DNA of 64,000 nt from Lachnospiraceae bacterium (GTDB lineage Bacteria > Bacillota > Clostridia > Lachnospirales > Lachnospiraceae), in the NCBI GenBank assembly GCA_024681795.1, contig JAILAD010000063.1, positions 19,250 to 83,249 of the forward strand. The letters are read 5' to 3'. Shown here piece after piece: positions 44,789 through 54,515 of this stretch. Each line of letters opens with the position of its first letter. The stretch's first letter is position 1. Under the pieces are notes generated by a model. That model was not told the DNA's origin and did not search any database. It saw nothing but the letters and a program-made list of their open reading frames with translations. The position numbers and the translations under genes are program-made.

Positions 44789-47466
44789 ACCGGATCACCT
44801 CCCTTTGCACCGAACTCCAAAACTTCATCGTCGCATGCCCCGAACTCGAGTACTTCCGCATCTCCCGAAACAGAATCCCCTCCGTCCGGCAATTTTATTC
44901 CGAGCAGTTCCGCAATCAGTTCTGCCGTCTCTTTGCATTTTCGAACGGCTTCTTCATGATGTTCCGAAATATAATTCTCATCCGAATTGTGAGCCGCTTC
45001 CTCCAGCATTCTGGCTTTTTCGGACAACTCCGTAAAGCCGATCATTTTTGCATTACTCTTGGTCGAATGAATCAAAACCTCGTAATTCTTATAATCCTTC
45101 TGCTCCCGGTACCGGTTCAGGTCTGCCACCCTGTCAGATGTGCCTGCAGCGAACTGCGTAAGCAAAGTCTCGTACAATTCATCGTCACCGGATAAATAAC
45201 CCATTGCGGCATCGACACCGACACCATGTTCTTTCAGGTTCTCTTTCACTGTTGCAAAATCATTTCCGGAAGCGGATTTTTCTTCTTTCAGATCGTCTGT
45301 ACCGAATTCGATTACATCCGCATCAGCTTTCGCCGCAGTGTTTCCGAATTGTTCCGTACTGTCCGGTACAGCGTTTTCCGACTCCGACGGTCCCTTTTCT
45401 TCGGGGTTATGCTCTATATAAGAAATCAGGTTCTTCGGCAGAACCTTTCGGATGGTACGCTCCAGTTCCTCGGTCTCAATGGGTTTGGAAACAAATCCGT
45501 CGAAGCCTTCGGATAAAAACATCTGCTTCGCGGAACTCATGGCATTTGCAGTCAGTGCAACCATGGGGGTTTCGTGATTTACACCCTTCACGTCCGAGCG
45601 GATTTTCTTCATGGCCTCCACGCCGTCCATACCGGCCATCATATGATCCATAAAAATCACGTCATATCCTTTTACACGACAGCATTCCACTGCTTCCCTT
45701 CCGGATGAAGCCGTATCCACGGACATTTCGTATTTTTTGAAAATACTCTTTGCAACAACCAGGTTCATGGGCTCGTCATCGACAACGAGGCCACGGACAC
45801 CGAACAGTTTCATTTCTCCTTTTCCGTCATTTTCCGTCTCTTCCTCGGCATTTACGATTGCCACAATCGGGAAGGCATAAAACGGTTTTTCAAGCCTTTT
45901 CAGACGGGTATTGTGAGGCAGGATATTTTCCTTTCCGCCGAGAAGATAAATTTTCATCTTTCCGGTAAGACGCTCCAGCATATCTCCGTTTTCAAGATAC
46001 TCTTTTTCTCCGACCAGAAGATGCGTAATGCCCTGCTCTTCTTCGGCTTTTTTCAACTGTTCCACGGATTCCAGGCGAACGATATCAAGTCCCAGTCCCT
46101 TGGAAATACTGAGTGCCTGTGTATTGTAATATTCCCTGACAACCGGTTTCTCCAGATTGTCAAAGTGCATGAAGGAACCGAGAACCACTTTCTTACCCGC
46201 ATGAATCGACATGCAGTGTTCATCGTCAATAACAGTCTGCGGAATGCTGACACGAACCGTTGTCCCTTCCCCTTCACGGCTGGTGATGGTCAGAAAGCCG
46301 CCGAGAATTTCCACGAAACCGGCCACGATTGCAAGACCGAGTCCGAGACCGTTTGCACGCCTCGATCTTCCGGAGTCGGACTGGTAAAAACGTTCCTTGA
46401 CACGTTCGAGTTCCAGCTCCGACATTCCGATTCCGGTATCGGATACCTCGATTAAAAGGTTTACTCCGTAAGGTTGCGTTTCGGATGTAATATAAAGATA
46501 TACACCGCCCTCTTTCGTATACTTGATTCCGTTCGATACAAGGGCTTTAATGATTTTTTTCAGTTTGGTGACATCCGTATTCATTACGGCGGGAATATGG
46601 CTGTCTATGTCAATGATGAGTTCCACTTCATCCTTCATCATCTCGCGCAGATCCGTCATAATGTCGTTTATCATGGATGACATCATATAATCTTCGCAGT
46701 TTTTCACCGCATTTTTCCGGTCGATTTCGGAGAAATCCAGAATATCCCCGATCTGGTTTGCAACCTTTCTTCCGGCAGAACGGACGGCAATCATGTTTTT
46801 TTCGATTTCCGGATCCTTCTCCCTGTCGATACAGACTCCGGTCAGACCGATAATCGCGTTAACCGGCGTACGAATCTCATGCGATACGTTGGCAAGAAAG
46901 TCATTCAGGCGTTCCGTGGAATCCTGAAGGTTTTCGATTTCCCCGTTGGAGGCATCCATGACCTGCTTCCATTTCTGAACGGTGTTGACGCAGAACCATG
47001 CAATCATTCCCATGACAAAATAGTGCATGACGGTTCTTGCAATCAGCAGGGAGTCAAATTCATTCCCCGCTATCGCAATTTCCACAACGTCGTATGTCAT
47101 AGTGATATAGTATGTGATTAAACACAGGATGATGGTTCCCTTTATTCCCGTCGTGATAAACAAAACCATCAAAGATGCCATGACAATGGCAAGATCGTAG
47201 GTACTGGTGGAATGCGTACCGTATATAAAGAACGTAACCATCATGAAAGATGCAATCAGCCAGATTCGCTGATTCGGTCTGAAAACAGAACCGATGTACA
47301 TTCCCCATGACGCAACCACCGCTGCCAGAATCGGCAGAAGAATCCATTTTTCCCAGCCAAACAGGAAGGAAATGATTACATGCATTCCCACAAAAATTGT
47401 GTAAAACAGTATAATTACCACCTGTGATGTCTGAAACAGTTCGTTTTTTTCCGACTTAAGCCCCAT
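44785..47466 (-). CDS. Hybrid histidine kinase with receiver and HPt domain
   Basis: 893 residues: about five or six transmembrane segments (15-170), kinase core with His196 in SHEIRTPVN, G box GLGLGLAIVAG, an intermediate region without catalytic motifs, a receiver with Asp607 in FMDHMMAGMDG, and an HPt domain with His800 in IHSTKSNAKMIGF. The linker before the HPt domain and the C-terminal tail carry three V(I/L)EFG motifs. Being the only protein of the cluster with an HPt domain, it probably passes phosphate between the two kinases and the downstream receiver. Start and stop overlap the neighbouring kinase gene by four bases. Confidence 0.92.
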   Translation of the reverse strand: MGLKSEKNELFQTSQVVIILFYTIFVGMHVIISFLFGWEKWILLPILAAVVASWGMYIGSVFRPNQRIWLIASFMMVTFFIYGTHSTSTYDLAIVMASLMVLFITTGIKGTIILCLITYYITMTYDVVEIAIAGNEFDSLLIARTVMHYFVMGMIAWFCVNTVQKWKQVMDASNGEIENLQDSTERLNDFLANVSHEIRTPVNAIIGLTGVCIDREKDPEIEKNMIAVRSAGRKVANQIGDILDFSEIDRKNAVKNCEDYMMSSMINDIMTDLREMMKDEVELIIDIDSHIPAVMNTDVTKLKKIIKALVSNGIKYTKEGGVYLYITSETQPYGVNLLIEVSDTGIGMSELELERVKERFYQSDSGRSRRANGLGLGLAIVAGFVEILGGFLTITSREGEGTTVRVSIPQTVIDDEHCMSIHAGKKVVLGSFMHFDNLEKPVVREYYNTQALSISKGLGLDIVRLESVEQLKKAEEEQGITHLLVGEKEYLENGDMLERLTGKMKIYLLGGKENILPHNTRLKRLEKPFYAFPIVAIVNAEEETENDGKGEMKLFGVRGLVVDDEPMNLVVAKSIFKKYEMSVDTASSGREAVECCRVKGYDVIFMDHMMAGMDGVEAMKKIRSDVKGVNHETPMVALTANAMSSAKQMFLSEGFDGFVSKPIETEELERTIRKVLPKNLISYIEHNPEEKGPSESENAVPDSTEQFGNTAAKADADVIEFGTDDLKEEKSASGNDFATVKENLKEHGVGVDAAMGYLSGDDELYETLLTQFAAGTSDRVADLNRYREQKDYKNYEVLIHSTKSNAKMIGFTELSEKARMLEEAAHNSDENYISEHHEEAVRKCKETAELIAELLGIKLPDGGDSVSGDAEVLEFGACDDEVLEFGAKGGDPV

Positions 47467-47529
47467 ATGCCCCCCATAAAGAACTCTGATTTCAGTTATT
47501 TTATCAAGGCCCCGTAAAGGCCGGTGATT

Positions 47530-49314
47530 TTATTCATTATCCTGAAAATTCGTCCGTCTTCCCCGATAGCGTTTTCTTAACATGGACAGCTCCAGAATAT
47601 GATTAACGCGGACTCTCAATACTTCCGTGATAATCGGTTTTTTGATAAAATCAAGCGCTCCCATGTTGAGCCCTTCCTGCTCCGCTCCGTCATTTGTATC
47701 CGCCGTCAGGAAAATAATCGGAACCCTTGCAATGTCACCTCCGATTTCCTTGAGTTTTCTGAAAATCTCAAAGCCGTCCATTCCCGGAATCAATACGTCC
47801 AGAAGAATCAGATCCGGAACCTTCTCCACACTGTTCACGTACTTCATGAAACTTTCACCGCTCTGAAAACAATCCACTCTGACACCGAATTCGGAAAGTG
47901 CGTTCTTCGTTGCGGTCAAAACCATTTCATCATCATCCACAACGGCAATTACCGCCGTCATCTTTTCCTGTAAGTCGCCTTCGTTTCTGACGAATTCCTT
48001 TTCATATGTAATCTCAGGGGAATCCGGTCTTCCTTTTTTCCAGGAATCTATGATGTCCCGTACCACTTTGTCCACGAATTCCTCGCGGATATCCGTGATA
48101 ATCACATAGTACTGGTTATAACGGCTTCTGGTTAAAAGATCGGATTTTCTTAAATTTTCACGGATGTGATTTCCGAATTCATCGCAGAAATCGTGGTATT
48201 TTGCCTCGTCGAGACCATCCGTTTTCTTCAGTGAAAAAAGAATTTTGCAGGAATTAATGTTATTCCGGATAAAATACCGGTTGGCAAAACGGTAAACATG
48301 GGTAAACGCATCCATGTCAAGCTGCAGCGCAACATTCGAAACATTTCTCTCGGCAAGAATTTCGGTAATCCCCTTAATATTCATGTCCGGCGAGCTGATG
48401 TCCTCCTCCGGAAGTGATCCCGTCGTGTAAAGAGAATATCCGTGCTTTCCGTTCTTTTTCACGATATATAGGCATTTATCCGCAAGCTTTAAAAGGGAAA
48501 AATAATCATTTCCGTATTTCGGAACAAAAATGGCTCCGACCGAAGTTCCGAGAGGGATGTTCATATCCTCTCCCATCATCTCCTTTGCGGATTTTACCAG
48601 TTTTTCATTAAGTTTTACGGTAATATCCGCAACTTCCTCTTCCGTTTCGACTCCCGCGGCAAATCCCACGAATTCGTCACCGCCGATTCTGCCGTAGGTA
48701 CTTCCCATCGGAAACGTTTCCCGGATAATATCCGCAAAACTGATTAATACTTTATCACCCATCTCATGACCGTAAAGGTCGTTTACGAGCTTAAAGGAAT
48801 CCAGGTCAATCATCATCAGGGTTCCGACTCCGAGAAGACATACCTGAGTCAGCTTCGAACCTGTTGCCGCTTTGTTTAAAAAGCCCGTAAGTTTGTCTGT
48901 GGTTGCCTCGTTTTTCAGGCTGTTCATTTCATTCTGCATCGAAATGACATTATTGATTCTCCGAAGCAAAATCTCGGGATTGAACGGCTTTCTGATAAAG
49001 TCGGAAACTCCGACTTCAAAGCCCTTGCTCTCGGTTCCGGTTTTCTCATCCGCCGTCAGGAATATAACCGGCGTTTCGCGAAGCCCTTTGTCCTTCTCGA
49101 GTTTCCTTAAATTTTTCAGGGTTTCGAAACCGTCCATTTCCGGCATCATGATATCCAGTAAAATCAGGTCGGGAGTCCCATGCTCCGTGATATAGTTTAA
49201 GAGTGCCTGTCCGGATTTCAGTGCCGTAACACGCATGTTGTTTTTGGACAAAATCGTTCCTGCCATCTGCAGATTAGCCATGTCATCATCCACAACCATA
49301 ATCCATTTTGCCAT
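47530..49314 (-). CDS. REC-GGDEF-degenerate GGDEF-REC response regulator
   Basis: 594 residues from ATG 49314 (RBS AGGAGG seven bases before). Receiver 1 (about 1-125) has phospho-acceptor Asp54 and Lys109; a GGDEF domain (about 135-300) has an intact GGDEF motif at 211-215 and likely makes c-di-GMP. A second domain (about 325-440) looks like a GGDEF fold with the signature replaced by RSRYNQYYV, so it is probably inactive and regulatory. Receiver 2 (about 455-594) has Asp506 in LLDVLIPGMDG. First gene of the signalling operon, 63 bases before the HPt kinase. Two receivers around one cyclase suggest dual input. Confidence 0.9.
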   Translation of the reverse strand: MAKWIMVVDDDMANLQMAGTILSKNNMRVTALKSGQALLNYITEHGTPDLILLDIMMPEMDGFETLKNLRKLEKDKGLRETPVIFLTADEKTGTESKGFEVGVSDFIRKPFNPEILLRRINNVISMQNEMNSLKNEATTDKLTGFLNKAATGSKLTQVCLLGVGTLMMIDLDSFKLVNDLYGHEMGDKVLISFADIIRETFPMGSTYGRIGGDEFVGFAAGVETEEEVADITVKLNEKLVKSAKEMMGEDMNIPLGTSVGAIFVPKYGNDYFSLLKLADKCLYIVKKNGKHGYSLYTTGSLPEEDISSPDMNIKGITEILAERNVSNVALQLDMDAFTHVYRFANRYFIRNNINSCKILFSLKKTDGLDEAKYHDFCDEFGNHIRENLRKSDLLTRSRYNQYYVIITDIREEFVDKVVRDIIDSWKKGRPDSPEITYEKEFVRNEGDLQEKMTAVIAVVDDDEMVLTATKNALSEFGVRVDCFQSGESFMKYVNSVEKVPDLILLDVLIPGMDGFEIFRKLKEIGGDIARVPIIFLTADTNDGAEQEGLNMGALDFIKKPIITEVLRVRVNHILELSMLRKRYRGRRTNFQDNE

Positions 49315-49341
49315 ATCGATTCCTCCTGAATTTTCGTAACG

Positions 49342-49387
49342 GGGGTCAGGCACCATTACGTTCGTAATGGGGTCAGGCACCATTACG
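49342..49387. repeat. Two copies of a 19-base REP-like unit
   Basis: GGGGTCAGGCACCATTACG occurs at 49342-49360 and 49369-49387 (period 27). Between the copies CCATTACG-TT-CGTAATGG forms a perfect 8-bp stem-loop (49353-49370). The unit shares GTCAGGCACC and CACCATTAC with the valS leader element at 25344. It lies between the regulator gene and the ABC exporter. Confidence 0.65.
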
Positions 49388-49391
49388 GTCT

Positions 49392-51350
49392 TTACTCTAA
49401 TTCAAATGCTCCGGTATAGAGCTGGTAATACGTTCCCTTTGCGGCAATCAGTTCCTTATGCGAACCCTTCTCGATAATATGTCCGTGATCAAGTACCATA
49501 ATGACGTTGGAATTCTTGACCGTGGAAAGACGGTGCGCAATAACGAATACCGTTCTGCCTTCCATTAACTTGTCCATACCTCTCTGTACGATTGCCTCGG
49601 TATGCGTATCAATCGAAGAAGTTGCCTCGTCAAGAATCATAACCGGCGGATCCGCAACAGCGGCTCTTGCGATTGCGATTAACTGCCTCTGTCCCTGGGA
49701 AAGATTGGCACCGTTATTGGTCAGCATCGTATCGTATCCGTCCGGGAGCCGGCGGATAAAATCATCCGCGCCGGCAAGTGCTGCCGCCCTGCGGCATTCC
49801 TCATCCGTGGCATCTAAGTTTCCGTAGCGGATATTCTCCATAACCGTTCCGGTAAAGAGGTTCGTCTCCTGCAAAACGATGCCGAGAGACCTTCTTAAAT
49901 CGTCCTTCTTGATCTTGTTGATATTGATTCCGTCATAGCGGATTTTTCCGTCCGCAATGTCATAGAAACGGTTAATCAGGTTGGTAATGGTAGTTTTTCC
50001 GGCACCGGTTGCGCCGACGAATGCGACCTTCTGACCGGGCTTTGCATAGACGGATACATCGTAAAGCACCTGATGTCCTTTTTCATATTCAAAATCAACG
50101 TCAAACAGTCTTACGTCGCCCTCCAGTTTCGTATAGGTTAAGGTTCCGTCGCCGTGCGGATGCTTCCATGCCCAGACGCCGGTATGCTCCTTCGTTTCGG
50201 TGATGTTTCCGTTCTCGTCGATTTTGGCATTTACCAAAGTAACATAGCCGTCATCCGCTTCCGGCTCTGCGTCCATCAGTTCAAAAATACGCTCGCCGCC
50301 GGCCATGGCCATAACAATCATATTAATCTGCTGGGTAAACTGGTTTAAGTTTCCGGTAAACTGTTTTGTCATGTTAAGGAACGGAATTACCGTGGAAATA
50401 TCCAGGGGAAGTCCGCCCGGCTGTCCCGTAATTAACGGTAAAATCAAATCCGAAAGGGAAACATTTTTTACGTTTGCAATTAACATGGCACCGCCTGCAA
50501 TGGCAACCACGACGTAGAGAATGTTTCCGATATTTCCGATGATGGGACCCAAAGCGTTTGCATACGCATTTGCCTTAAATGCATCGGAATAAAGCTGTTC
50601 GTTTAACACATCGAATTCGCTGACGGTCTTTTCTTCGTGATTGAAAACCTTTACCACTTTCTGACCGTTCATATGCTCCTGCACAAAACCCTCTTCCTTA
50701 CCGAGAGCCTGCTGCTGCCGGATGAAATATTTTGCCGAACCTCCGCTTAATACCCTGGTAACAATAGTCATCAGAATGATTCCCCCGACTACCACAATCG
50801 TCATCCAGAGGCTGAAATAAAGCATGATGAAGAAGACACCGACAACAATGAGACCGCACCGGATAAGAGTCGGCAGGCCCTGCGAAACCAGCTGTCTTAG
50901 GGTATCGATATCGTTCGTGTAATAACTCATGATATCGCCGGTTTTATGGGTGTCAAAAAATCTAATCGGAAGGTTCTGCATTTTACGGAACATCTGATTC
51001 CGCATTTTATTTAAATATCCCTGGGTTACGTATGCGCCCACCTGGGACTGTACGAATACCCCGATAATGGCAATTGCATAAATCACAATCAGAAAAATTA
51101 CGTTCTTCAGTGCCTCGGGCTGTGCTGCCGCCCAGTCTCCGGATTCGCTGAAATCATTGATTAACGCAATGATTTTCTGAATGTACAGATCCGGAATTAC
51201 CGCGGACGCTCCTGCCAGAAGGATGGTCAGAATGATAAAAATCATTCCCGCGGGATATGCGGCAAATACGGATTTAATGATTCTTCCGAGTACTTTAATA
51301 TTCAGTTTTGCGGGTTTGGCATTAATATCGCCTCTTACGGGACGCGGCAT
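49392..51350 (-). CDS. ABC exporter half-transporter (canonical ATPase site)
   Basis: 652 residues: six transmembrane segments (about 25-330), then a long insert (about 375-430) before the ATPase domain. Walker A GATGAGKTT, signature NLSQGQRQL, Walker B MILDEATSSIDT (catalytic Glu present), H-loop in IAHRLSTV. It overlaps the partner gene by one base (TAATG) and would form a heterodimer with it. Exporters of this type move lipids, drugs or peptides. Insert residues EHTGVWAWKHPHGDG are unusual and might bind a ligand. Confidence 0.92.
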   Translation of the reverse strand: MPRPVRGDINAKPAKLNIKVLGRIIKSVFAAYPAGMIFIILTILLAGASAVIPDLYIQKIIALINDFSESGDWAAAQPEALKNVIFLIVIYAIAIIGVFVQSQVGAYVTQGYLNKMRNQMFRKMQNLPIRFFDTHKTGDIMSYYTNDIDTLRQLVSQGLPTLIRCGLIVVGVFFIMLYFSLWMTIVVVGGIILMTIVTRVLSGGSAKYFIRQQQALGKEEGFVQEHMNGQKVVKVFNHEEKTVSEFDVLNEQLYSDAFKANAYANALGPIIGNIGNILYVVVAIAGGAMLIANVKNVSLSDLILPLITGQPGGLPLDISTVIPFLNMTKQFTGNLNQFTQQINMIVMAMAGGERIFELMDAEPEADDGYVTLVNAKIDENGNITETKEHTGVWAWKHPHGDGTLTYTKLEGDVRLFDVDFEYEKGHQVLYDVSVYAKPGQKVAFVGATGAGKTTITNLINRFYDIADGKIRYDGININKIKKDDLRRSLGIVLQETNLFTGTVMENIRYGNLDATDEECRRAAALAGADDFIRRLPDGYDTMLTNNGANLSQGQRQLIAIARAAVADPPVMILDEATSSIDTHTEAIVQRGMDKLMEGRTVFVIAHRLSTVKNSNVIMVLDHGHIIEKGSHKELIAAKGTYYQLYTGAFELE

Positions 51351-53086
51351 TACTCCTCACCTCCCATCGTCTGGGATTCATAAATCTCCCTGTAAATCTC
51401 ACTGCTCTCCATCAGTTCCTCATGGGTACCCTTTGCTTCGATGCTTCCGTTATTCATAACGATAATCATATCCGCACTTTCCACGCTGGCAACACGCTGC
51501 GCAATGATAATCTTCGTGGTGTCGGGAATATAATTGGCAAATGCTTCCCGGATTTTTGCATCGGTTTTGGTATCCACTGCTGAAGTGGAATCATCGAGAA
51601 TCAGAATTTTCGGTTTTTTCAAAAGTGCACGGGCTATGCAAAGACGCTGCTTCTGACCGCCCGATACGTTGCTTCCGCCCTGTTCGATAAAGGTATCGTA
51701 TTTTTGCGGCATATTCTCAATAAACTCATCCGCACAGGCCATTTTGCAGGCCTCTACAATCTCCTCATCCGTTGCATCGGGATTTCCCCAACGGAGATTT
51801 TCCCTGATGGTTCCGGAGAACAGAACGTTCTTCTGAAGCACCATGGCAACATTGTCACGAAGCACTTCAAGATCGTAATCCTTTACATTCACGCCGCCGA
51901 CTTTAACCGTTCCTTCCTGAACATCGTAAAGACGCGGAATAAGCTGAACCAGAGAGGATTTCGACGAACCGGTACTTCCGAGTATTCCGACCGTGGCGCC
52001 GGAAGGTATCGTCAGATCGATATCGAAAAGCGCATACTGTTTCGCTTCTTCGGAGTATTTAAAGTTTACGTCCGTAAACATCACGGAGCCGTCTTTTACT
52101 TCCTTTACCGGATTCGGGATTTCCTTCATGTCGGGCACCTCGGCATATACCTCGCCGATACGTCTGGCGCTTTCCGCAGACATCGTAACCATGACAAAAA
52201 TCATGGAAAGCATCATCAGATTCAAAAGCACCTGCACGCCGTAGGTCAGCATCGCGGAAACCTGTCCGACATCCACCACCGCACCGTGGCTTGAAATCGC
52301 CAGTTTCGAACCGATATAAAGAACGAAAATCATGTTAAAATTCATGCAAAACTGCATCAGCGGGCCGTTTAAGGCAACGATTTTTTCCGCTCTCGTAAAC
52401 TCCTTACGAATACTGTCGGATGCATTGAAAAACTTCTCTTTTTCATATTCTTCCCTGGAGAATCCTTTTACGACACGCATGCCGCGGACATTTTCTTCCA
52501 CCGATTCGTTGAGGGCATCATACCGTTTGAATACTCTTTTAAAAGACGGCATTGCATTGACTGCAATCAAAATCAGTCCCAGCATCAGAACCGGAACGAC
52601 AATGACAAAGGCAAGCGCAAGTCTGCCGCCCATGAAAACCGCCATAAAAATGGAAAAGGCAAGCATCAGGGGTGCCCGGATTGCAATTCGGATAATCATC
52701 ATATAGGCCATCTGCACGTTGGATACATCCGTTGTCATACGGGTAACCAGGGATGCCGTTGAGAATTTATCGATATTGTGGAATGTAAATGTCTGGATTT
52801 TCCGCATCAGATCGGCGCGGATATTTTTTGCGAATCCCGTGCTTGCCATCGATGCGGTAAATCCACCGAGACCGCCGCAGGAAAGGGAAATAATCGCGAT
52901 TGCGCAGAGAAGGGCACCGACACGCAGAAGATATGGCATGTCAACGTTTCCCGTTCTTAAATTGTTTACCAGATTTGCGGTAATATACGGAATCATCGTT
53001 TCCGCTGCCGCCTCGATTACCATGAAAAATACCGTCAGGATACTCGGTGTCCAGTATTTTCGAATACTTTTAATTAATCGGAACAT
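51350..53086 (-). CDS. ABC exporter half-transporter (degenerate ATPase site)
   Basis: 578 residues: six transmembrane segments (about 15-300) and an ATPase domain. The Walker A reads GSTGSSKSS, with Ser in place of the usual Gly before Lys, and the Walker B reads ILILDDSTSAVDT, with Asp in place of the catalytic Glu. Together with the partner this is a heterodimeric exporter with one degenerate site, as in BmrCD or LmrCD. H-loop is also altered (IIIAQRVASV). It is the first of the two exporter genes and lies 51 bases downstream of fcl. Confidence 0.9.
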   Translation of the reverse strand: MFRLIKSIRKYWTPSILTVFFMVIEAAAETMIPYITANLVNNLRTGNVDMPYLLRVGALLCAIAIISLSCGGLGGFTASMASTGFAKNIRADLMRKIQTFTFHNIDKFSTASLVTRMTTDVSNVQMAYMMIIRIAIRAPLMLAFSIFMAVFMGGRLALAFVIVVPVLMLGLILIAVNAMPSFKRVFKRYDALNESVEENVRGMRVVKGFSREEYEKEKFFNASDSIRKEFTRAEKIVALNGPLMQFCMNFNMIFVLYIGSKLAISSHGAVVDVGQVSAMLTYGVQVLLNLMMLSMIFVMVTMSAESARRIGEVYAEVPDMKEIPNPVKEVKDGSVMFTDVNFKYSEEAKQYALFDIDLTIPSGATVGILGSTGSSKSSLVQLIPRLYDVQEGTVKVGGVNVKDYDLEVLRDNVAMVLQKNVLFSGTIRENLRWGNPDATDEEIVEACKMACADEFIENMPQKYDTFIEQGGSNVSGGQKQRLCIARALLKKPKILILDDSTSAVDTKTDAKIREAFANYIPDTTKIIIAQRVASVESADMIIVMNNGSIEAKGTHEELMESSEIYREIYESQTMGGEE

Positions 53087-53137
53087 GTAATACTTCCACT
53101 TTCTGTTGCAAAAAACTGTATTGAAGACCTGTATTCT

Positions 53138-54079
53138 CTATCGTTCGGCCCTCATCGGATTGTTTAAAAAGTCCTCATAGGTCAGACGGATGCCATCCTC
53201 CAACTCCGTCCTGTATTTCCAGCCAAGCTTCTCCGCCTTGGAAACATCGAGAAGTTTCCTCGGGGTTCCGTTGGGTTTCGTGCTGTCCCAGAGAATCTTT
53301 CCTTCGTATCCGACGACCTTTGCCACAAGCCCGGTCAGTTCCTTAATTGTGATTTCCTTTCCGGTTCCCGCATTGACGGTTTCGTTTCCGGAATAATTGT
53401 TCATCAGGAACACGCAGAGATTGGCAAGATCGTCCACATACAGAAACTCTCTTAAAGGACTTCCGTCCCCCCAGCAGGTCACTTCCGAAAGCCCGGCCTC
53501 CTTTGCCTCGTGAAATCTCCGAATCAGCGCCGGAAGCACGTGGGAATGCGTGGGATGATAATTGTCATTGGGGCCGTACAAATTCGTCGGCATCACGGAA
53601 ATGTAATCCGTACCATACTGACGGTTTAAAAATTCGCAGTACTTAAGGCCCGATATTTTGGCCAGCGCGTAAGCCTCATTGGTCTTCTCAAGTGCCGAAG
53701 TAAGAAGGCAGTCCTCTTTCATCGGCTGCGGCGCAAGCCTCGGATAAATGCAGGAAGATCCCAGAAATTCAAGCTTCTTCACCCCGTTCTTCCATGCGGA
53801 ATGAATCACGTTCATTTCAAGAATCATATTATCGTACATAAAATCCGCCAGCGCACTTTCATTTGCAACGATTCCGCCGACCTTGGCAGCAGCCAGAAAT
53901 ACATATTCCGGCTTTTCTTTTTCAAAAAATTCCTCCACCGCATCCTGGCGTGTTAAATCCAGTTCTGCGTGGGTTCTTTTAATAATATTCGTATAGCCCT
54001 GTTTCTCCAGTTCTCTTACAATTGCGGACCCGACCATCCCGCGATGGCCGGCCACGTAAATTTTCGCATCTTTTTCCAT
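53138..54079 (-). CDS. fcl: GDP-L-fucose synthase
   Basis: 313-residue SDR enzyme that converts GDP-4-keto-6-deoxymannose to GDP-L-fucose for surface glycans. NADP-binding motif [10 protein letters not shown] (11-20), catalytic Ser in GSSCIYP and Tyr/Lys in [11 protein letters not shown] (Y about 138, K about 142). The usual partner gmd is absent from the window. ATG 54079 has RBS AGGTG. It precedes the ABC exporter genes and may be cotranscribed with them. Confidence 0.93.
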   Translation of the reverse strand: MEKDAKIYVAGHRGMVGSAIVRELEKQGYTNIIKRTHAELDLTRQDAVEEFFEKEKPEYVFLAAAKVGGIVANESALADFMYDNMILEMNVIHSAWKNGVKKLEFLGSSCIYPRLAPQPMKEDCLLTSALEKTNEAYALAKISGLKYCEFLNRQYGTDYISVMPTNLYGPNDNYHPTHSHVLPALIRRFHEAKEAGLSEVTCWGDGSPLREFLYVDDLANLCVFLMNNYSGNETVNAGTGKEITIKELTGLVAKVVGYEGKILWDSTKPNGTPRKLLDVSKAEKLGWKYRTELEDGIRLTYEDFLNNPMRAER

Positions 54080-54084
54080 TTTTT

Positions 54085-54143
54085 CACCTGTATTTTATAT
54101 TTTATTCTGTATTTTATTTTGTATTTTGTTCCGTATTTTCTTC
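54085..54143. repeat. AT-rich degenerate tandem repeat upstream of fcl
   Basis: About five copies of a 10-14 base unit of the form TGTATTTTATTTT (CTGTATTTTATATTTTATTCTGTATTTT-type spacing). On the minus strand it forms the 5' region of fcl and could serve as, or disrupt, its promoter. Confidence 0.5.
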
Positions 54144-54191
54144 CATGGCTTATCTCTTCTACTCTGTCTTTTCGGACTTTCACGCTGTCAT

Positions 54192-54458
54192 TTATTTCTT
54201 CTCCCAGTCACCCCATTTGGTCGGCTGGTCTTTATGCGTGAATTTCGAAAGTTTTGCGGCGTATTCCGAAATAATTTCCTGATAGTAGGCGATACTTTTT
54301 TCCTTCAGTTTTCCGCCCTCGGTCAGCTCGGCAAATCTTTTCAGAAACTTCTTATAGTCCTCCTGTGCCGCATCCTTGTAGTTATTGGACATATTATTGT
54401 CCACCTTTGCAAGAATGGCATCCAGTTCTTTTTCTTCTTTGCTTAAGAATAATCTCAT
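54192..54458 (-). CDS. 88-residue helical protein of unknown function
   Basis: Charged, Lys/Glu-rich, predicted nearly all helical (FLSKEEKELDAILAKVDNN..., then ...AELTEGGKLKEKSIAYYQEI). RBS GGAGGAG precedes ATG 54458. It ends about 110 bases before fcl and follows the GGDEF-EAL gene. No family recognised. Its size and charge fit a small regulatory or helper protein. Confidence 0.65.
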   Translation of the reverse strand: MRLFLSKEEKELDAILAKVDNNMSNNYKDAAQEDYKKFLKRFAELTEGGKLKEKSIAYYQEIISEYAAKLSKFTHKDQPTKWGDWEKK

Positions 54459-54515
54459 ATGCGGATTTTCTCCTCCGGGCTCCTTTTACCGGCAGTCTTC
54501 CTTATCCGGTAATCC

